A stretch of DNA of 64,000 bases from JBAXBF01 sp034429745 (lineage in GTDB: Bacteria > Chloroflexota > Anaerolineae > Anaerolineales > DRKV01): assembly GCA_034429745.1 (NCBI GenBank), contig DAOUFY010000014.1:1-64000 (forward strand), read 5' to 3'. The notes below the pieces were generated by a model that did no database searches, had not been told where the DNA came from, and worked only from the letters and a program-made list of their open reading frames with translations. A program made the translations under genes and the position numbers. Shown one piece after another: positions 45,189 to 55,997 of this stretch. Positions within the stretch are counted from its first letter, which is position 1. The number at the start of each line of letters is the position of its first letter.

Positions 45189-45641
45189 TTAGGCTCCTGT
45201 AATTTTGGGTGGAGGCTGGTTGATAAGCAGCCAATATATTCCCAGCATCCCAACAGCTCGATTGAACTGCTCAAAGTCCACAGGCTTGCGCACGTAACTG
45301 TTGGCGCCTAAACGGTAACTGGTTATAATATCCTTTTCTTCATTAGAGGTCGTAAGCACAACAACTGGTACGAGGCTCGTACGCTCATCAGCTCGTAAGC
45401 GCCTCAGCACCTCAATGCCATCTATTTTTGGCAGCTTTAAGTCAAGCAGAATAACGCAGGGTGTATCTTGGGGATTGCGATAAGTATAGTTTCCGCTGGC
45501 AAACAAGTAATCCAATGCCTCTGCACCGTCGCGAGCAACAACTACGGGATTAGGAATGTTATTCTTCTTTAACGCGCGCAATGCCAATGCTTCGTCATCC
45601 GGATTGTCTTCCACGAGGAGTATGGTGCCTTCTGTGTTCAT
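45189..45641 (-). CDS. Single-domain response regulator, Rcp1-like (copy 1)
   Basis: 150 aa receiver-only protein. It has the acidic pocket [10 protein letters not shown], acceptor Asp67 in [11 protein letters not shown], the switch VVLTTSNEE and Lys in YVRKPVDF. The DxxNPDDE start and long beta4-alpha4 region (NYTYRNPQDTP) mark the Rcp1 type that pairs with phytochrome-like histidine kinases. It is about 70% identical by eye to copy 2 at 50030-50518, so the pair arose by duplication. No output domain; it probably passes phosphate or binds a partner such as the HD-GYP protein encoded next. The kinase at 45712-50055 ends 70 bp upstream. Confidence 0.93.
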   Translation of the reverse strand: MNTEGTILLVEDNPDDEALALRALKKNNIPNPVVVARDGAEALDYLFASGNYTYRNPQDTPCVILLDLKLPKIDGIEVLRRLRADERTSLVPVVVLTTSNEEKDIITSYRLGANSYVRKPVDFEQFNRAVGMLGIYWLLINQPPPKITGA

Positions 45642-45711
45642 TTTTCTTCCTAATTGGTCAATATTTGTTGTTTTTGTTGCTTATGTTCATTATCGCCAAA
45701 AACACAAAAAC

Positions 45712-48700
45712 CTAAAGGGTAAAGAAAACCGTTGTGCCTTGATCAAGCGCACTTTCAGCCCATACTCTACCACCGTGACGTTGGATGACGCGATAGACTG
45801 TAGCTAAGCCAATCCCTGTACCTTCAAATTCTGAAATATGATGCAGACGCTGAAATGCTCCAAAAATTTTATTAACGTAAGCCATGTCAAAGCCAACCCC
45901 ATTATCGCGTACGAAAAATACCTGCTCACCATGCTGCACTGTTTCACCAAATTCAATAACCGCGTATGGTTTTGGCGCAGTGAATTTCCAAGCATTATCC
46001 AAAAGATTGGTAAGCGCCATACGCATCAAATTTGGATCAGCTTCAACGATCACATCTGGCTTTATTATAACCTGAATTTTACGTTCTGGGTGAATCAATT
46101 GCATTTCTTGCAGAAAAGATTCGGCAATTTGACTCAAGTTAATGGGTATCCTCACGAGATTGGCGCGAGTAACCCGCGAGAGCTTAAGCAAGTCATCAAT
46201 GATCTGTCCCATTCTTTGACTAGCTTTGCGTATTCGTTCTAAGTAGTGAACAGCTTGTCCTTCTAAGGCTTTTCCATAATCTTCCAATAGAGCTTGGCTG
46301 AATCCATCAATGCCGCGCAGAGGGGAGCGCAGGTCGTGAGATACAGCGTAAGCAAAGTCTTCTAACTCGCGGATAGTAGTTGTCAGCTGAGCGGTGCGTT
46401 CCATAACGCGTTGTTCCAACTCAGCGTTGAGCTTGCGCACCTCTTGTTCTGCCTTTTTAATTTCAGTGATATCGCGATTAATGCCTACTGTACCGAATAT
46501 CTCACCATGCTCATCATAAAGCGGGATCTTGGTTACAGAAAGCCAATGTTCTGTCCCATCGGCGAGTTTTTCAAGCCGCTCAACATTGATCATGGGCCTC
46601 CCGCTTTCGATGATAGCTTTCTCTTCGGCTAAAAAATTTTGAGCATTTTCAGGGGTGTGAAAATCAAAATCCCATTTTCCTATAATTTGAGAAGGATCAC
46701 TGAGACCCATAGCGTAAGCTGTAGCTGGGTTGCAGAGGATAAAGCGGCTGTTGCGATCCTTGACGTAAATATGGTCTGGAGTACCGTTCACAATCGCTTG
46801 CAGCAAATGCCGCTCGCGGGAAAGAGCTTCTTGCGCCAACTTTTGCTCGGTGATATCACGGTTGATGCCTACCAAACCTATAATTTCACCATATTCGTTG
46901 CGCCAGCTAACCTTGTTGGTGGAAATCCAGCGCACATTGCCATCTTCATCAGTGATTTTTGCTTCGCGATTGACAAGCGGTTGAGCGCTTTGGATAATGA
47001 GCTGTTCTTCGGCATAGAAACGCTCAGCAAGATCTTTGGGGAAGAAGTCAAAATCGGTTTTGCCAATCACTTCCTCAAGGCTGTTCTTACCTAAGGATTT
47101 AACTGCCGCTGGGTTGCATAACACAAAGCAGCCTTGCGTATCTTTAACAAAGACTTGATCAATTGCGCTGTTAATCAACGCTCGCAGCAAATTGCGCTCG
47201 CGTTGGATCAACTCTTCGGTTTTCTTTTGCTCAGTAATATCGCGGTTGATGCCAATAACACCAATAATTTCTCCTTTTTCGTTTCGCCACGGCACTTTGG
47301 TACTGGATACCCATCGCAGCTCGCCGGTTACCCCATCGCGATAACACTGTTCGCGGTTGAAAAAGGGTTCGCCGGTTTCCATCACGTGCTGTTCTTCGGC
47401 AAAGAATTGGGCAGCCAGCGCTTGTTCATGGATGTCGAAGTCTGTCTTGCCGATTAGGTCATCCGGGTTATTAAAACCATGGCGCTTGGCAAGAGTCGGA
47501 TTGCATAACACAAAGCGGCTTTGGCGGTCTTTGATGAAAATGGTATCCGGCGCGTTAATGATGAGGTCGCGTAGCAGATTGCGTTCGCGGATGAGAGCAT
47601 CTTCTGCTTTTTTTCGTTCCGTGATATCACGTCCTACGCCAACAAGGCGGATGATGTTGCCCTCCTTATCGCGGATCGGAATTTTTGTTGTTAATAGGTA
47701 ACGTTTTTCGCCATGGATATCTTGGGTTACTTCTTCTTTATTAATGACCGCCTCTCCCTGCTGGAGAACACGCATATCGTCAGCGTAGAATTGTTCGGCA
47801 ATCTCGCGCGGAAAGAAATCAAAATCCGTTTTCCCTAACACTTCTGCCTCTTCTTTTAAGCCCATGAAGAACAGATCAGTGGCATTGGAAAGGGTTTTGC
47901 GGGCGTATTTGTCTTTGACGTAAATGGCATCCGGAATTTGGTTAATGAGGGTACGCAGGATGGTGCGTTCTTGAGCTAATGCTTCCTCAACTTTCTGCCG
48001 CTCAGCGATGAATTGAGCTTGCTGAATGTTTTGAGCAGCTAGCCGCGAAAGCTGCTTAGCGATGAGATGTAAGGCTGCAGAAATTTTCTTAAACTTTTCT
48101 GCCGGCATGCGCGGCACTTCTCTGAGAGCTTGGCGATACTCATCCTTATTAGCCCCAATCACCTCTGCATAAGAGAGCAAATTTTCTTCGTTTGCAGTTT
48201 CATCGAGCACTTGTCCAATTACCCAATTGGCAATATGGCGGTTGCCCACCATGATCGGCGTACTGCTGTTCCAAAGGCCGCTATTGCAGGTAAACAATTT
48301 ATCTTCTTGCTCGCTTTGATTGCCAATTTCAGCATCAAAAGCCATGCAATTTTGCAATCCAATATCTGTTTTTCGGATGATATCCTTGCAAAGGCGGCAG
48401 AAATGGCTGGGCTGAGTTATTGGACGGCCAACTCCGTCTGTAATAAGGGAAGCAACGCCGGTGGCTTCGGAGAAAGCATCTTGAATGACTTGAAGTTCTT
48501 GAATGTCGAAGAGATCTTCTAGTGTTACGCTGCGCAATTGCGTATCTGGGCTGATCAGCTTCAGCAGCCGCTCTTGCAGAGCTTCTTCAGCACGCTTACG
48601 CTGCAGGATGGTCCACAAGCCACTCATCATCAGGGTGAGTTGATGGGCGTCTTCAGCAGTATAAGCGGTTGGTTTATTGCTCAACCCGACAAGCATGACA

Positions 48701-50055
48701 ATTCGTTCGCCATCGTTGAGAGGAACACCTAAAAAATTATTGATCGGTAGATGCCCTAATGGAAGACCTTTTTTATGCGGATGATCGGCGTGATAGTCGT
48801 TTAGGATAAACGGTTTGCGTTGACGAAGTGCTTCTGCCCACAAGCCACCATTTTCAAGGGAAAACTCCAGCGGTTGATCTTGCATTTGACAATTTTCCAG
48901 CACCTCTTTTGACCAAGCGTACACCGTCATGGTTGCCTTATCATCATGGATGAAGCCCAAAAAACCGATCTGGCTTTGGGTGATTTTTATAGCTGCGGAT
49001 AAGAAATAATCTGCTAAATCTTTCAATGGCTTATCACTCATTTGGTAGAGCTGAAGCAGAGCTTCGTTACGGATTTTTTCCTGGCGCAGGGTTTCTTCAG
49101 CGATTTTATGTTGCGTAATGTCTTCAAAAGTGCCTACCCAGCACAGAGGAGTGCCGTGCTCATCATGGGTTATTACAGCTCGGTCGCGGACCCAAACCAC
49201 CCGGTCATCTTTGGCTAGCATGCGGTATTCCATATCGAAAGGTTCACGGCTTTGATTGGTACGCCAGTGCTCTTGCTGTACTCGCTCAAGATCGTCGGGG
49301 TGTATTATCTTAAACCAAAAATCTGGCTGCGAAAACCACTCTGGAATGGAATAGCCAAACATTTTTTCAATTTGCGGGCTAACGTAGATGGAAGAACTGC
49401 TTTCATCAATTGCGTCTATGTATGTAACGGCTTCTATATTTTCAAGGGTGCCGCGATAAAAAGCAGAGGTTTTTGCAAGCTCTTGCTCGGCAAGCTGCTG
49501 TTTTTTAAGGGTTTCCAATAGTTGTTTGCGTTCTTTTGCTAGCGCAGCAAAGTTTTGAGCAATTTGGGTGATCAAAGAGAAAGCGGGCGCCATTTTTTCT
49601 TTTGGCACCTGCGGTACTTTCTGCAGAGCTTGTAGGTAGTCTTGTTCATCGAATCCATATTGTTGAGCTTGCTGGCGATAAAATTCTTCCTGTGGGGGTT
49701 CATGAAAGAACTGTCCAACGAAAATACTGGCAATTTTTTCACCATCAACAATAATTGGGGCGGCATAATCCCACAATCCGTGAGCGCAGCGTTCACCGCA
49801 TATGGCATTTGAGGAAAGGCGCAAAAATAGTTCCTGATTGCTCTGCTGGCAAAGCTGTTCACTTTGGGGGTTAGCGCGATGAAATTGCAAGCAAAGATCT
49901 TGCCATCCCGCTGCGATGAGGATTTGGTTTTGATTGTCCACCAGCGCGCTGGCAAAGCCGGTAAGCTGGGAAAAAGATTGCAAAATTTGCTCAAAAGCAG
50001 CTAGGTCTAACCACTCAGCTGTTGGGTGGTCAGCTAGCGGATAGCTGTTCATCAC
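45712..50055 (-). CDS. Giant sensor histidine kinase: PocR-PAS-GAF-PocR-PAS x4-HisKA-HATPase
   Basis: 1447 aa, no membrane segment, so cytoplasmic. Order: PocR-type ligand domain (about 15-175, with a CGERC pair), PAS (about 197-320), GAF (about 330-490), a second PocR domain (about 512-675, FCRLCK...C), four tandem PAS domains and the kinase core. The PAS copies repeat with a period of 128-129 residues: the [13 protein letters not shown] block starts at 741, 869, 998 and 1126. Phospho-acceptor His1240 lies in [13 protein letters not shown], and the ATPase has N (NAWKFTA) and G ([19 protein letters not shown]) boxes. PocR and PAS suggest sensing of small hydrophobic or diol-like ligands and redox or oxygen. 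The gene start overlaps the end of response regulator copy 2 by 26 bp. Confidence 0.92.
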   Translation of the reverse strand: MMNSYPLADHPTAEWLDLAAFEQILQSFSQLTGFASALVDNQNQILIAAGWQDLCLQFHRANPQSEQLCQQSNQELFLRLSSNAICGERCAHGLWDYAAPIIVDGEKIASIFVGQFFHEPPQEEFYRQQAQQYGFDEQDYLQALQKVPQVPKEKMAPAFSLITQIAQNFAALAKERKQLLETLKKQQLAEQELAKTSAFYRGTLENIEAVTYIDAIDESSSSIYVSPQIEKMFGYSIPEWFSQPDFWFKIIHPDDLERVQQEHWRTNQSREPFDMEYRMLAKDDRVVWVRDRAVITHDEHGTPLCWVGTFEDITQHKIAEETLRQEKIRNEALLQLYQMSDKPLKDLADYFLSAAIKITQSQIGFLGFIHDDKATMTVYAWSKEVLENCQMQDQPLEFSLENGGLWAEALRQRKPFILNDYHADHPHKKGLPLGHLPINNFLGVPLNDGERIVMLVGLSNKPTAYTAEDAHQLTLMMSGLWTILQRKRAEEALQERLLKLISPDTQLRSVTLEDLFDIQELQVIQDAFSEATGVASLITDGVGRPITQPSHFCRLCKDIIRKTDIGLQNCMAFDAEIGNQSEQEDKLFTCNSGLWNSSTPIMVGNRHIANWVIGQVLDETANEENLLSYAEVIGANKDEYRQALREVPRMPAEKFKKISAALHLIAKQLSRLAAQNIQQAQFIAERQKVEEALAQERTILRTLINQIPDAIYVKDKYARKTLSNATDLFFMGLKEEAEVLGKTDFDFFPREIAEQFYADDMRVLQQGEAVINKEEVTQDIHGEKRYLLTTKIPIRDKEGNIIRLVGVGRDITERKKAEDALIRERNLLRDLIINAPDTIFIKDRQSRFVLCNPTLAKRHGFNNPDDLIGKTDFDIHEQALAAQFFAEEQHVMETGEPFFNREQCYRDGVTGELRWVSSTKVPWRNEKGEIIGVIGINRDITEQKKTEELIQRERNLLRALINSAIDQVFVKDTQGCFVLCNPAAVKSLGKNSLEEVIGKTDFDFFPKDLAERFYAEEQLIIQSAQPLVNREAKITDEDGNVRWISTNKVSWRNEYGEIIGLVGINRDITEQKLAQEALSRERHLLQAIVNGTPDHIYVKDRNSRFILCNPATAYAMGLSDPSQIIGKWDFDFHTPENAQNFLAEEKAIIESGRPMINVERLEKLADGTEHWLSVTKIPLYDEHGEIFGTVGINRDITEIKKAEQEVRKLNAELEQRVMERTAQLTTTIRELEDFAYAVSHDLRSPLRGIDGFSQALLEDYGKALEGQAVHYLERIRKASQRMGQIIDDLLKLSRVTRANLVRIPINLSQIAESFLQEMQLIHPERKIQVIIKPDVIVEADPNLMRMALTNLLDNAWKFTAPKPYAVIEFGETVQHGEQVFFVRDNGVGFDMAYVNKIFGAFQRLHHISEFEGTGIGLATVYRVIQRHGGRVWAESALDQGTTVFFTL

Positions 50056-50518
50056 GGCTGCCTCCTTGGCTGGTCAAAAGAGGCGGGTTTTGGTTAAGCA
50101 GCAGCCAATACATTCCTAACTGACCAACCGCGGTAATGAATTGATCGAAATCTACGGGTTTGAGGACATAGCTGTTAGCACCTAAGCTGTAACTTTCGAG
50201 CATATCGCGTTCTTCATTGGAAGTTGTGAGCACAACCACTGGTATAAGTTGTGTTAGTGATTCTGCGCGCAGGCGGCGCAGTACCTCAAGTCCATCTACT
50301 TTTGGCAATTTTAGATCGAGCAGGATTAATACAGGAAGTTGATTAGGATTGCGGTCATGGTACTGACCTTCAGCGAAAAGGTAGTCTAGTGCTTCAGCTC
50401 CATCACGAACAACTACGACAGGGTTGGCGATAAAATTTTTCTTTAGAGCACGGATTGTCAGTGCTTCGTCATCGGGGTTGTCTTCAACCAAGAGAATTGC
50501 ATTTTGATTGATGCACAT
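50030..50518 (-). CDS. Single-domain response regulator, Rcp1-like (copy 2)
   Basis: 162 aa receiver-only protein, a close relative of copy 1 (45189-45641). I chose the ATG at 50518 because AAGGA lies seven bases before it; the frame is open to 50563 with no ribosome site. Motifs: [10 protein letters not shown], acceptor Asp68 in [19 protein letters not shown] and VLKPVDF. The C-terminal tail ([19 protein letters not shown]) is longer than in copy 1 because it reads into the start of the giant kinase gene (26-bp overlap). This suggests translational coupling of regulator and kinase. It is transcribed from a consensus-like promoter about 60-90 bp upstream. Confidence 0.93.
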   Translation of the reverse strand: MCINQNAILLVEDNPDDEALTIRALKKNFIANPVVVVRDGAEALDYLFAEGQYHDRNPNQLPVLILLDLKLPKVDGLEVLRRLRAESLTQLIPVVVLTTSNEERDMLESYSLGANSYVLKPVDFDQFITAVGQLGMYWLLLNQNPPLLTSQGGSRDEQLSAS

Positions 50519-50578
50519 GTTTATTCCTTCTTTCCATAATGAAAATTGATAATCAGAACCCACCTCTCTGTTATGAAT

Positions 50579-50611
50579 ATTTTATAAAAATTTTTTATTG
50601 TTGTCAACAAT
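50579..50611 (-). promoter_or_regulatory. Promoter with palindrome over -35, before RR-HK-RR-HD-GYP operon
   Basis: Minus strand: TTGACA (50607-50602), a 17-base spacer and TAAAAT (50584-50579). The -35 hexamer is embedded in a near-perfect palindrome ATTGTTG-t-CAACAAT (50597-50611, 7-base arms), a position suited to a repressor or activator. It lies between the stop of the 1087-aa kinase and the start of response regulator copy 2, so the downstream genes can be expressed separately from that kinase. Confidence 0.6.
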
Positions 50612-50675
50612 TAAAAGATTACAAAATTATTTACATTTTTGGCAATCGAGTGAAGAAAAGCATGCTCGGGAATAT

Positions 50676-53600
50676 TTAATGGGGCAAAATAAAGAAAAAA
50701 GTTGTACCGCGTTCCACCTCGCTGTGCGCCCAAATTTTACCCCCGTGACGTAAAACAATGCGCTGCACAGTAGCTAACCCAATACCTGTACCTTCAAATT
50801 CGGCGTCAGTGTGAAGACGTTGGAAGGCTTTGAACAAGCGGTCGGAATAAGCCATATCGAAGCCCGCCCCATCATCACGCACGAAGATAACGCGCTGCCC
50901 ATTCTGCCAAAATTCACCTAGTTCAATAGTAGCAGAGGGGTGTTTAGAGGTGAATTTCCAGGCATTGCTCAGCAAGTTGGTGAGCAAGATGCCCATGAGA
51001 TTGCGATCTGCTTGAACGATGATTTCGGATGGTGCAATAAAAGTAACCTTTCGGTAAGGCTGTTCAGCTTGCCATTCTTCAATAATTGAGCGAGCAATTT
51101 GGCTGAGGTTGATGGCAACAATCTGCATCTCGGCGCGGGTAACCCGCGAAAGCATGAGCAAATCATCAATTAAGGCAGCCATGCGTTGGCTGGCAGAGCG
51201 AATTCTTTGCAGATAATTTCTGCCTTGTTCATCCAATTGTTCAGCATAGTCTTCCAATAAAGCAAGGCTGAAGCCGTCTAAGGTGCGCAGCGGAGCGCGC
51301 AAATCGTGCGAAACGGAATAGGAAAAGGATTCCAGCTCTTGGTTGGCAGCTTGAAGTTGGGCAGTTCGTTCTTGAACGCGCCTTTCTAGTTCCTCATTCA
51401 GCAAGCGATATCTGGTTTCGCTTTCCCGCAAAGCTGCTTCGGTGAGTTTGTAGTTGGTTACATCAATGCCTATTTCCAAAACAGCGGTTTTTCCACGCAC
51501 TTCGATGGGTACTTTGGTTACTTCAAGCCAGTGTATAATGCCAAAGCGGTCGGTGTAGGTTTGATCCTTAAAGGTTTGAATAATCCTACCTGCGATCACT
51601 TGTTGGTCATTTTCCAGCGTAAAGCGAGCTTCTGCTTGATCCATGGCTACATCCAGCAAGGATCTGCCAATGAGTTCTTCCGGTGTCATTTCAAAGCTTT
51701 TAGCAAGGGCTGAGTTGACAATGATGAATTTGCCTTCGCTGTCTTTAATGGAGATGTAATGCGGGATAAGGTCAAGCAATTGACGAAAAAGGCGTTCGCT
51801 TTCTTTTAACGCTTGGTTTGCCAGCTTTTGTTCGGTGATATCTCTGCCGATGCCAACTAAACCAATAATATTCCCCTGAGAATCACGCAGAGGCAGTTTG
51901 GTTGTCAGCACCCAGCGCTGCCGGCCTTTTTTGCTTACTGCATGTTCTTCTTTGTTAATAATCGGAACGCCTGAACGGATTACATACATATCGTCTTCGT
52001 AATATTGCTTGCCGGCTTCACCAAACCATTCCAGGTCGGTTTTGCCTAAGACTTCAAACTCGAATTGAGCGCCCATGTTGAGCAGATCAGCTCGGTTGGA
52101 AAGGATTTTTCTACCTTGAGCGTCCATGGCGTAAATTCCATCTGGAATATGTTCAATCAAGGTACGCAATAAGGTGCGTTCACGTGCCAGAGCTGCTTCT
52201 GCTTGGCGGCGTTCAGCAAGCTCTTCTTTAGCTTGTTGGTAGAGACGGGCGTTGGTGAGGGCATTGGCGGTAAAAATGGCCAAAGCTTCTAAAAAGCGCA
52301 ATTGGCTTTCTTGATAAGCTTCACGTTCATAACTAATGACATGAATGATTCCTTGCACTTTTCCTTCAAACAACAGCGGCACCAAGATAACGGCGCCATA
52401 ATCTCTAAGCTCTGAAGGGAGGGGCTGATCTTCTTCAGGTGAGTTTTGTTTTAAGGAGCAAAGTACCTCTAGAATACTATCTAGTTCTCTTTGATCAGTG
52501 ATCAGTAGGGGCTGTGTGCCATAAAAAAGTTGAGATATCAGGGCATTATAGCAACTGAATGGCGAAGAGAAGGTGGACTGCTCTGGAAGTTTTGCTAGCT
52601 CTTCTTGGCTTTTAAGCAAGATGGATAACGCGCGCATTTGGTGGGCATTTTGCGCCTCACCTTGCAAACAAAAGTAACCGCAGGTGAGCATTTGAGCATA
52701 GGCATCGAATTGAAAAATATAGAGTTCATCTACCCTAAGCATAGAGCGGATAAATGTGCAAAACGTGTTGTAAACATCATCTATGCTTAACGTGCGGTTT
52801 AGCTGAGTACCAGCCCGGTAAAGCTGTTCTAATATTTCTGCCCGGCGGGATAGTTCTTCCTGCTGGGTGATTACTTCGGTAATATCGCGCCCTACACCGA
52901 TCAAACCAATCACTTTACCATGTTGATCAAAAAATGGCACCTTAGAGGTGAGCAACCAGCGTAATTCTCCGTTGGGCAAGAGGATTTTTTCTTTTTTGTT
53001 AAGTATGGTTTTGCCTTCATGAATAACGGCCATATCATCGGCATAAAAAGCAGCGCCGATCTCGGCGGGGAAAAGTTCAAGGTCGGTTTTGCCAAGGATA
53101 TCAGCTTCGTGTTGTGCCCCACAATAGGTTACATCCTTTGTATTGGCAAGCACTTTGCGGGCTTGGGTATCTTTGATGTACACCAACGTAGGCAGGTTAT
53201 CAACTAAGGTACGCAGCAAGGAGCGCTGCTCTAACAGTTCTGTTTCCTTTTGGCGAATGGTATCAGCCGCAGCATAAATGGCATGCTGCAGCGGCTGCAG
53301 TTCTGGCACGATGCGCTCATTCAGTAAATTGGGCTCTTGAAAGTTGGCTAAGGCTTGCACCTGATGCTGCAAATTCGCTAAAGGTGTTTGTAAAAAATGG
53401 TTTAATAACCAGGTGGTTGCTGCAAAGATTACTAGAGCTGCCGAAATGAAAATAGCCAACGAAATCAACACTAGGCGTCTTAATTGCTCTTCATATTCTT
53501 TTAGCGAAAAAATTACCGTAACTTCACCTATCAGTTCATCCTGGAATTTGACAATGGAAGTTTTTACCATTTTTGCAGCATCACTAAGGGGAGCTGTGAT

Positions 53601-53939
53601 TCTTATGGCTATGTTATTATTTCGATCTTTTATAGTTATAGCTTTGACGATGTGATGGCTTAGATATGTATTGCTGATGGTGTGGAGGGTTTCAAGATCT
53701 CGTTCTGCGAGCGGTTTGGCAATAACGGAAGCTAGGGTGCGCATATGAGCTTCAGCATCATGATCTAGTTCATGACGGAGCGTAATTGCAGTATAATAAT
53801 AACTAAGCCCACTGGCTATGAAAGCAAAAAGGATCAGCACTATGGCAAGACTAAAGACAAACTGCCTTGTCAGTGAATTTTTTTGAAAGATGAGTTTTAA
53901 GTACCCAAACGAAAAGCGTTCCATTTGGTTGACCAACAA
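50676..53939 (-). CDS. Membrane sensor histidine kinase: outer domain-HAMP-PAS-GAF-PAS-PAS-HisKA-HATPase
   Basis: 1087 aa. TM1 is at about residues 27-49, an outer domain of about 105 residues follows, then TM2 at about 156-180 and a HAMP-like linker. Next are PAS (about 240-355), GAF (about 365-590) and two PAS domains, the first with LGKTDLEWF and the last ending in EIGIDVTNYK. The kinase core has phospho-acceptor His878 (VSHDLRAPLRTLDGF) and [12 protein letters not shown]. Its core is closely related to that of the 1447-aa kinase, so this gene plus response regulator copy 2 looks like a duplicate of the other kinase plus copy 1. The start could be Met1 or Met6. Confidence 0.93.
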   Translation of the reverse strand: MLVNQMERFSFGYLKLIFQKNSLTRQFVFSLAIVLILFAFIASGLSYYYTAITLRHELDHDAEAHMRTLASVIAKPLAERDLETLHTISNTYLSHHIVKAITIKDRNNNIAIRITAPLSDAAKMVKTSIVKFQDELIGEVTVIFSLKEYEEQLRRLVLISLAIFISAALVIFAATTWLLNHFLQTPLANLQHQVQALANFQEPNLLNERIVPELQPLQHAIYAAADTIRQKETELLEQRSLLRTLVDNLPTLVYIKDTQARKVLANTKDVTYCGAQHEADILGKTDLELFPAEIGAAFYADDMAVIHEGKTILNKKEKILLPNGELRWLLTSKVPFFDQHGKVIGLIGVGRDITEVITQQEELSRRAEILEQLYRAGTQLNRTLSIDDVYNTFCTFIRSMLRVDELYIFQFDAYAQMLTCGYFCLQGEAQNAHQMRALSILLKSQEELAKLPEQSTFSSPFSCYNALISQLFYGTQPLLITDQRELDSILEVLCSLKQNSPEEDQPLPSELRDYGAVILVPLLFEGKVQGIIHVISYEREAYQESQLRFLEALAIFTANALTNARLYQQAKEELAERRQAEAALARERTLLRTLIEHIPDGIYAMDAQGRKILSNRADLLNMGAQFEFEVLGKTDLEWFGEAGKQYYEDDMYVIRSGVPIINKEEHAVSKKGRQRWVLTTKLPLRDSQGNIIGLVGIGRDITEQKLANQALKESERLFRQLLDLIPHYISIKDSEGKFIIVNSALAKSFEMTPEELIGRSLLDVAMDQAEARFTLENDQQVIAGRIIQTFKDQTYTDRFGIIHWLEVTKVPIEVRGKTAVLEIGIDVTNYKLTEAALRESETRYRLLNEELERRVQERTAQLQAANQELESFSYSVSHDLRAPLRTLDGFSLALLEDYAEQLDEQGRNYLQRIRSASQRMAALIDDLLMLSRVTRAEMQIVAINLSQIARSIIEEWQAEQPYRKVTFIAPSEIIVQADRNLMGILLTNLLSNAWKFTSKHPSATIELGEFWQNGQRVIFVRDDGAGFDMAYSDRLFKAFQRLHTDAEFEGTGIGLATVQRIVLRHGGKIWAHSEVERGTTFFFILPH

Positions 53940-54045
53940 AATGCAACTGGCTTTTGAAAGATTTGCTTGCTGTAAAAGCGTCTAGTTAATGTACTGGGCT
54001 TATAATAATTATACCCCAACTTTGGTTGAAGGCAGATAAAAACCT

Positions 54046-55944
54046 ATGAAAAACTTTTTGAATAAACCACAATTAATAACAAGACAGCAACTGTTTGAAA
54101 TGATCTTTGTCATTGTCTTGATGGCTAGTGCGTCAGCTATGAGTGCTGCGCTTGTTCAGCGCAATCCCAACGTTACTGGTGATGGTTTGCAATATACAAG
54201 TGTGGTCTTCAATGCGCTGCAAGGTTATGGTTACCGTAATTTGCCGAATATGACTTGGCTGACAGAGCCGGGCTACGGCCTGCTGACTTATTTGATGACT
54301 ATTCTTGTTCAGGACAGTGAATTGGGCGGTATGCTCGTCTCGTTGGTTGCTTATGTGCTGCTTATCGCAGCTGTCTATATCACTGTACGCAGGCTGAGCT
54401 CTGCGCTCAGCGCGGCAGTAGCTGCTTTATTGGTTGCTTTTTACCCTTACTTGCTGACCTTTTCTTGGCTGAACCTTACAGATAGTGCTTATACTTTCTT
54501 TCTCTTTTTATGCTTTTCGGTTTATTCCCGCTTGCTATTGGGTGAAGGCAGATGGGGTTCTGCACTTGCCCTCGGTGTTTTGCTTGGTTGCACCACGTTG
54601 ATTAGACCTGAGGGGTACGGGGCAGCACTGCTGGCTGTGGTAAGCTTGATTGTGGTTAAGCTCATCGAACTGAACAAACAAAAGAAAAAGCGGTTAGAGC
54701 TAAAAGAAGTTTGGCAAGCAGTTAGCCCCACACTTTTAAGTGCCATCATCTTTAGCATGATCATGTTTTCTTTTTTGGTATTTATTCACCAGTTGACAGG
54801 CGCCTGGGTGATTACTCCTAAGACGCCTAATCTAGTGGCTGCAACTCAGCCAACAAATGCTTCTGAACTGCCATTGGATTTGGAAACGATAGAGAATCAA
54901 GATACTTTGTCAGGGGAGGCAGAGAAGGAATTATCCGCTGCTGCTAATGGCAATCAAGCATTATCATCTGCAGCTAAGGAACGGCAAGCAAAGCTCGACA
55001 TCCTGCCGCTTTCAGTAGCTCGGATCAGCAAAAATTGGTTAATGTGGCTGAGCTATTTTAGTGCGATGGGCGTGCAGCCGCTTTTGCCTGTTGTGGTCGT
55101 GGGATTGATCTCAGCTACGGTCAGCAATCTCCTAAAGCGGAAAGCAAAGCGGCAAAGGCAGCCGAAAACCGCGCGCTCTGCGCGAAAGACTACCGCATTG
55201 CCATTGATGGAGTGGGAAAAACCTGGCTTTTGGCAGGAACGCGGCGGCAGTTGGAGGGATAAAAAAATCCTTTTAGCTTGTTTGGTGTTCTTTGCCACAT
55301 CTGCTGTATATCTGACCACAAACTTAATGTATCGTTATTTGCTGCCTTATATGGTGTATGTAATTATGCTGCTGAGTTTGTTCATTGGACATTGGGTTAC
55401 AGCTTTGCGCCTTTGGTTTGCTCCAAAGTCAGCGGCAATGTTTTCTGTTGGCAGTGTGTTAGCGGTAGGGTTGTGTTATTTCTTTGCTCTTTCGCCAAGC
55501 GGCACCCTGTTTCTTTCTCGTGCCTTAGCCCTGCCGCAGATGAATTCGCTGCCCCAGGTGATGAACATTAAGCATCTGAACCTAGGAGCTCGGGCAGCCG
55601 GCATCTGGATGAGAGATCATCTATCCTACAACGATAGCGTGTTTATTGCCGCAAGCAAAAATACTCAAAATGGTTGTTATCTCATTCTTTATCAGATGTT
55701 TAATCGTCAGTTTCCCATCAAAGGGCGCTGTGTTTCTGCCTTTACTATGGATGAAGTTCGCCGCTTTCTTAAAGCAGGGGGGGATTATGTAATCTTAGAT
55801 GACGATTCGATTGGCTATGCTGTTGGGCTGCAACCACTGTGGAAAAATCCAGCTTTAGCAGCTGATGTCGGGTTAGAATTGGTTCATCAAGATGAGGGCG
55901 GAGCTTTTCAGGTATATCGAAATATCATAAGTGCAAGTAGATAA
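54046..55944 (+). CDS. GT-C type membrane glycosyltransferase (PMT/ArnT-like)
   Basis: 632 aa polytopic protein with an estimated 10-12 helices. The first outer loop carries an acidic motif typical of GT-C enzymes near NPNVTGDGLQYTSVV and WLTEPGYGLLTYLMTI. A later loop has TLIRPEGYGAALLAV, a phrase characteristic of dolichyl- or polyprenyl-phosphate-dependent transferases. Two charged cytoplasmic insertions are present (NKQKKKRLELK near 205-215; KRKAKRQRQPKTARSARK near 365-385). The C-terminal outer domain of about 110 residues is less hydrophobic. It probably transfers a sugar from a lipid carrier to surface polymer or protein. It is divergent from the kinase gene at 53939 and is a single-gene unit. 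Confidence 0.78.
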   Translation: MKNFLNKPQLITRQQLFEMIFVIVLMASASAMSAALVQRNPNVTGDGLQYTSVVFNALQGYGYRNLPNMTWLTEPGYGLLTYLMTILVQDSELGGMLVSLVAYVLLIAAVYITVRRLSSALSAAVAALLVAFYPYLLTFSWLNLTDSAYTFFLFLCFSVYSRLLLGEGRWGSALALGVLLGCTTLIRPEGYGAALLAVVSLIVVKLIELNKQKKKRLELKEVWQAVSPTLLSAIIFSMIMFSFLVFIHQLTGAWVITPKTPNLVAATQPTNASELPLDLETIENQDTLSGEAEKELSAAANGNQALSSAAKERQAKLDILPLSVARISKNWLMWLSYFSAMGVQPLLPVVVVGLISATVSNLLKRKAKRQRQPKTARSARKTTALPLMEWEKPGFWQERGGSWRDKKILLACLVFFATSAVYLTTNLMYRYLLPYMVYVIMLLSLFIGHWVTALRLWFAPKSAAMFSVGSVLAVGLCYFFALSPSGTLFLSRALALPQMNSLPQVMNIKHLNLGARAAGIWMRDHLSYNDSVFIAASKNTQNGCYLILYQMFNRQFPIKGRCVSAFTMDEVRRFLKAGGDYVILDDDSIGYAVGLQPLWKNPALAADVGLELVHQDEGGAFQVYRNIISASR

Positions 55945-55968
55945 GCAAAAAGAAGCTCAAATCTGGTC

Positions 55969-55997
55969 TTGACATGAGATTTTATTGGTGATATACT
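55969..55997 (+). promoter_or_regulatory. Consensus sigma-70 promoter of PstS-like gene
   Basis: TTGACA (55969-55974), a 17-base spacer and TATACT (55992-55997). The start point would fall near 56004. Confidence 0.8.

Noticed and set aside
54001..54013. Symmetrical TATAATAATTATA as a bidirectional promoter between the kinase and GT-C genes
   Set aside because: Both -10 matches are perfect but neither strand has a -35 hexamer at acceptable distance; left out as a feature.
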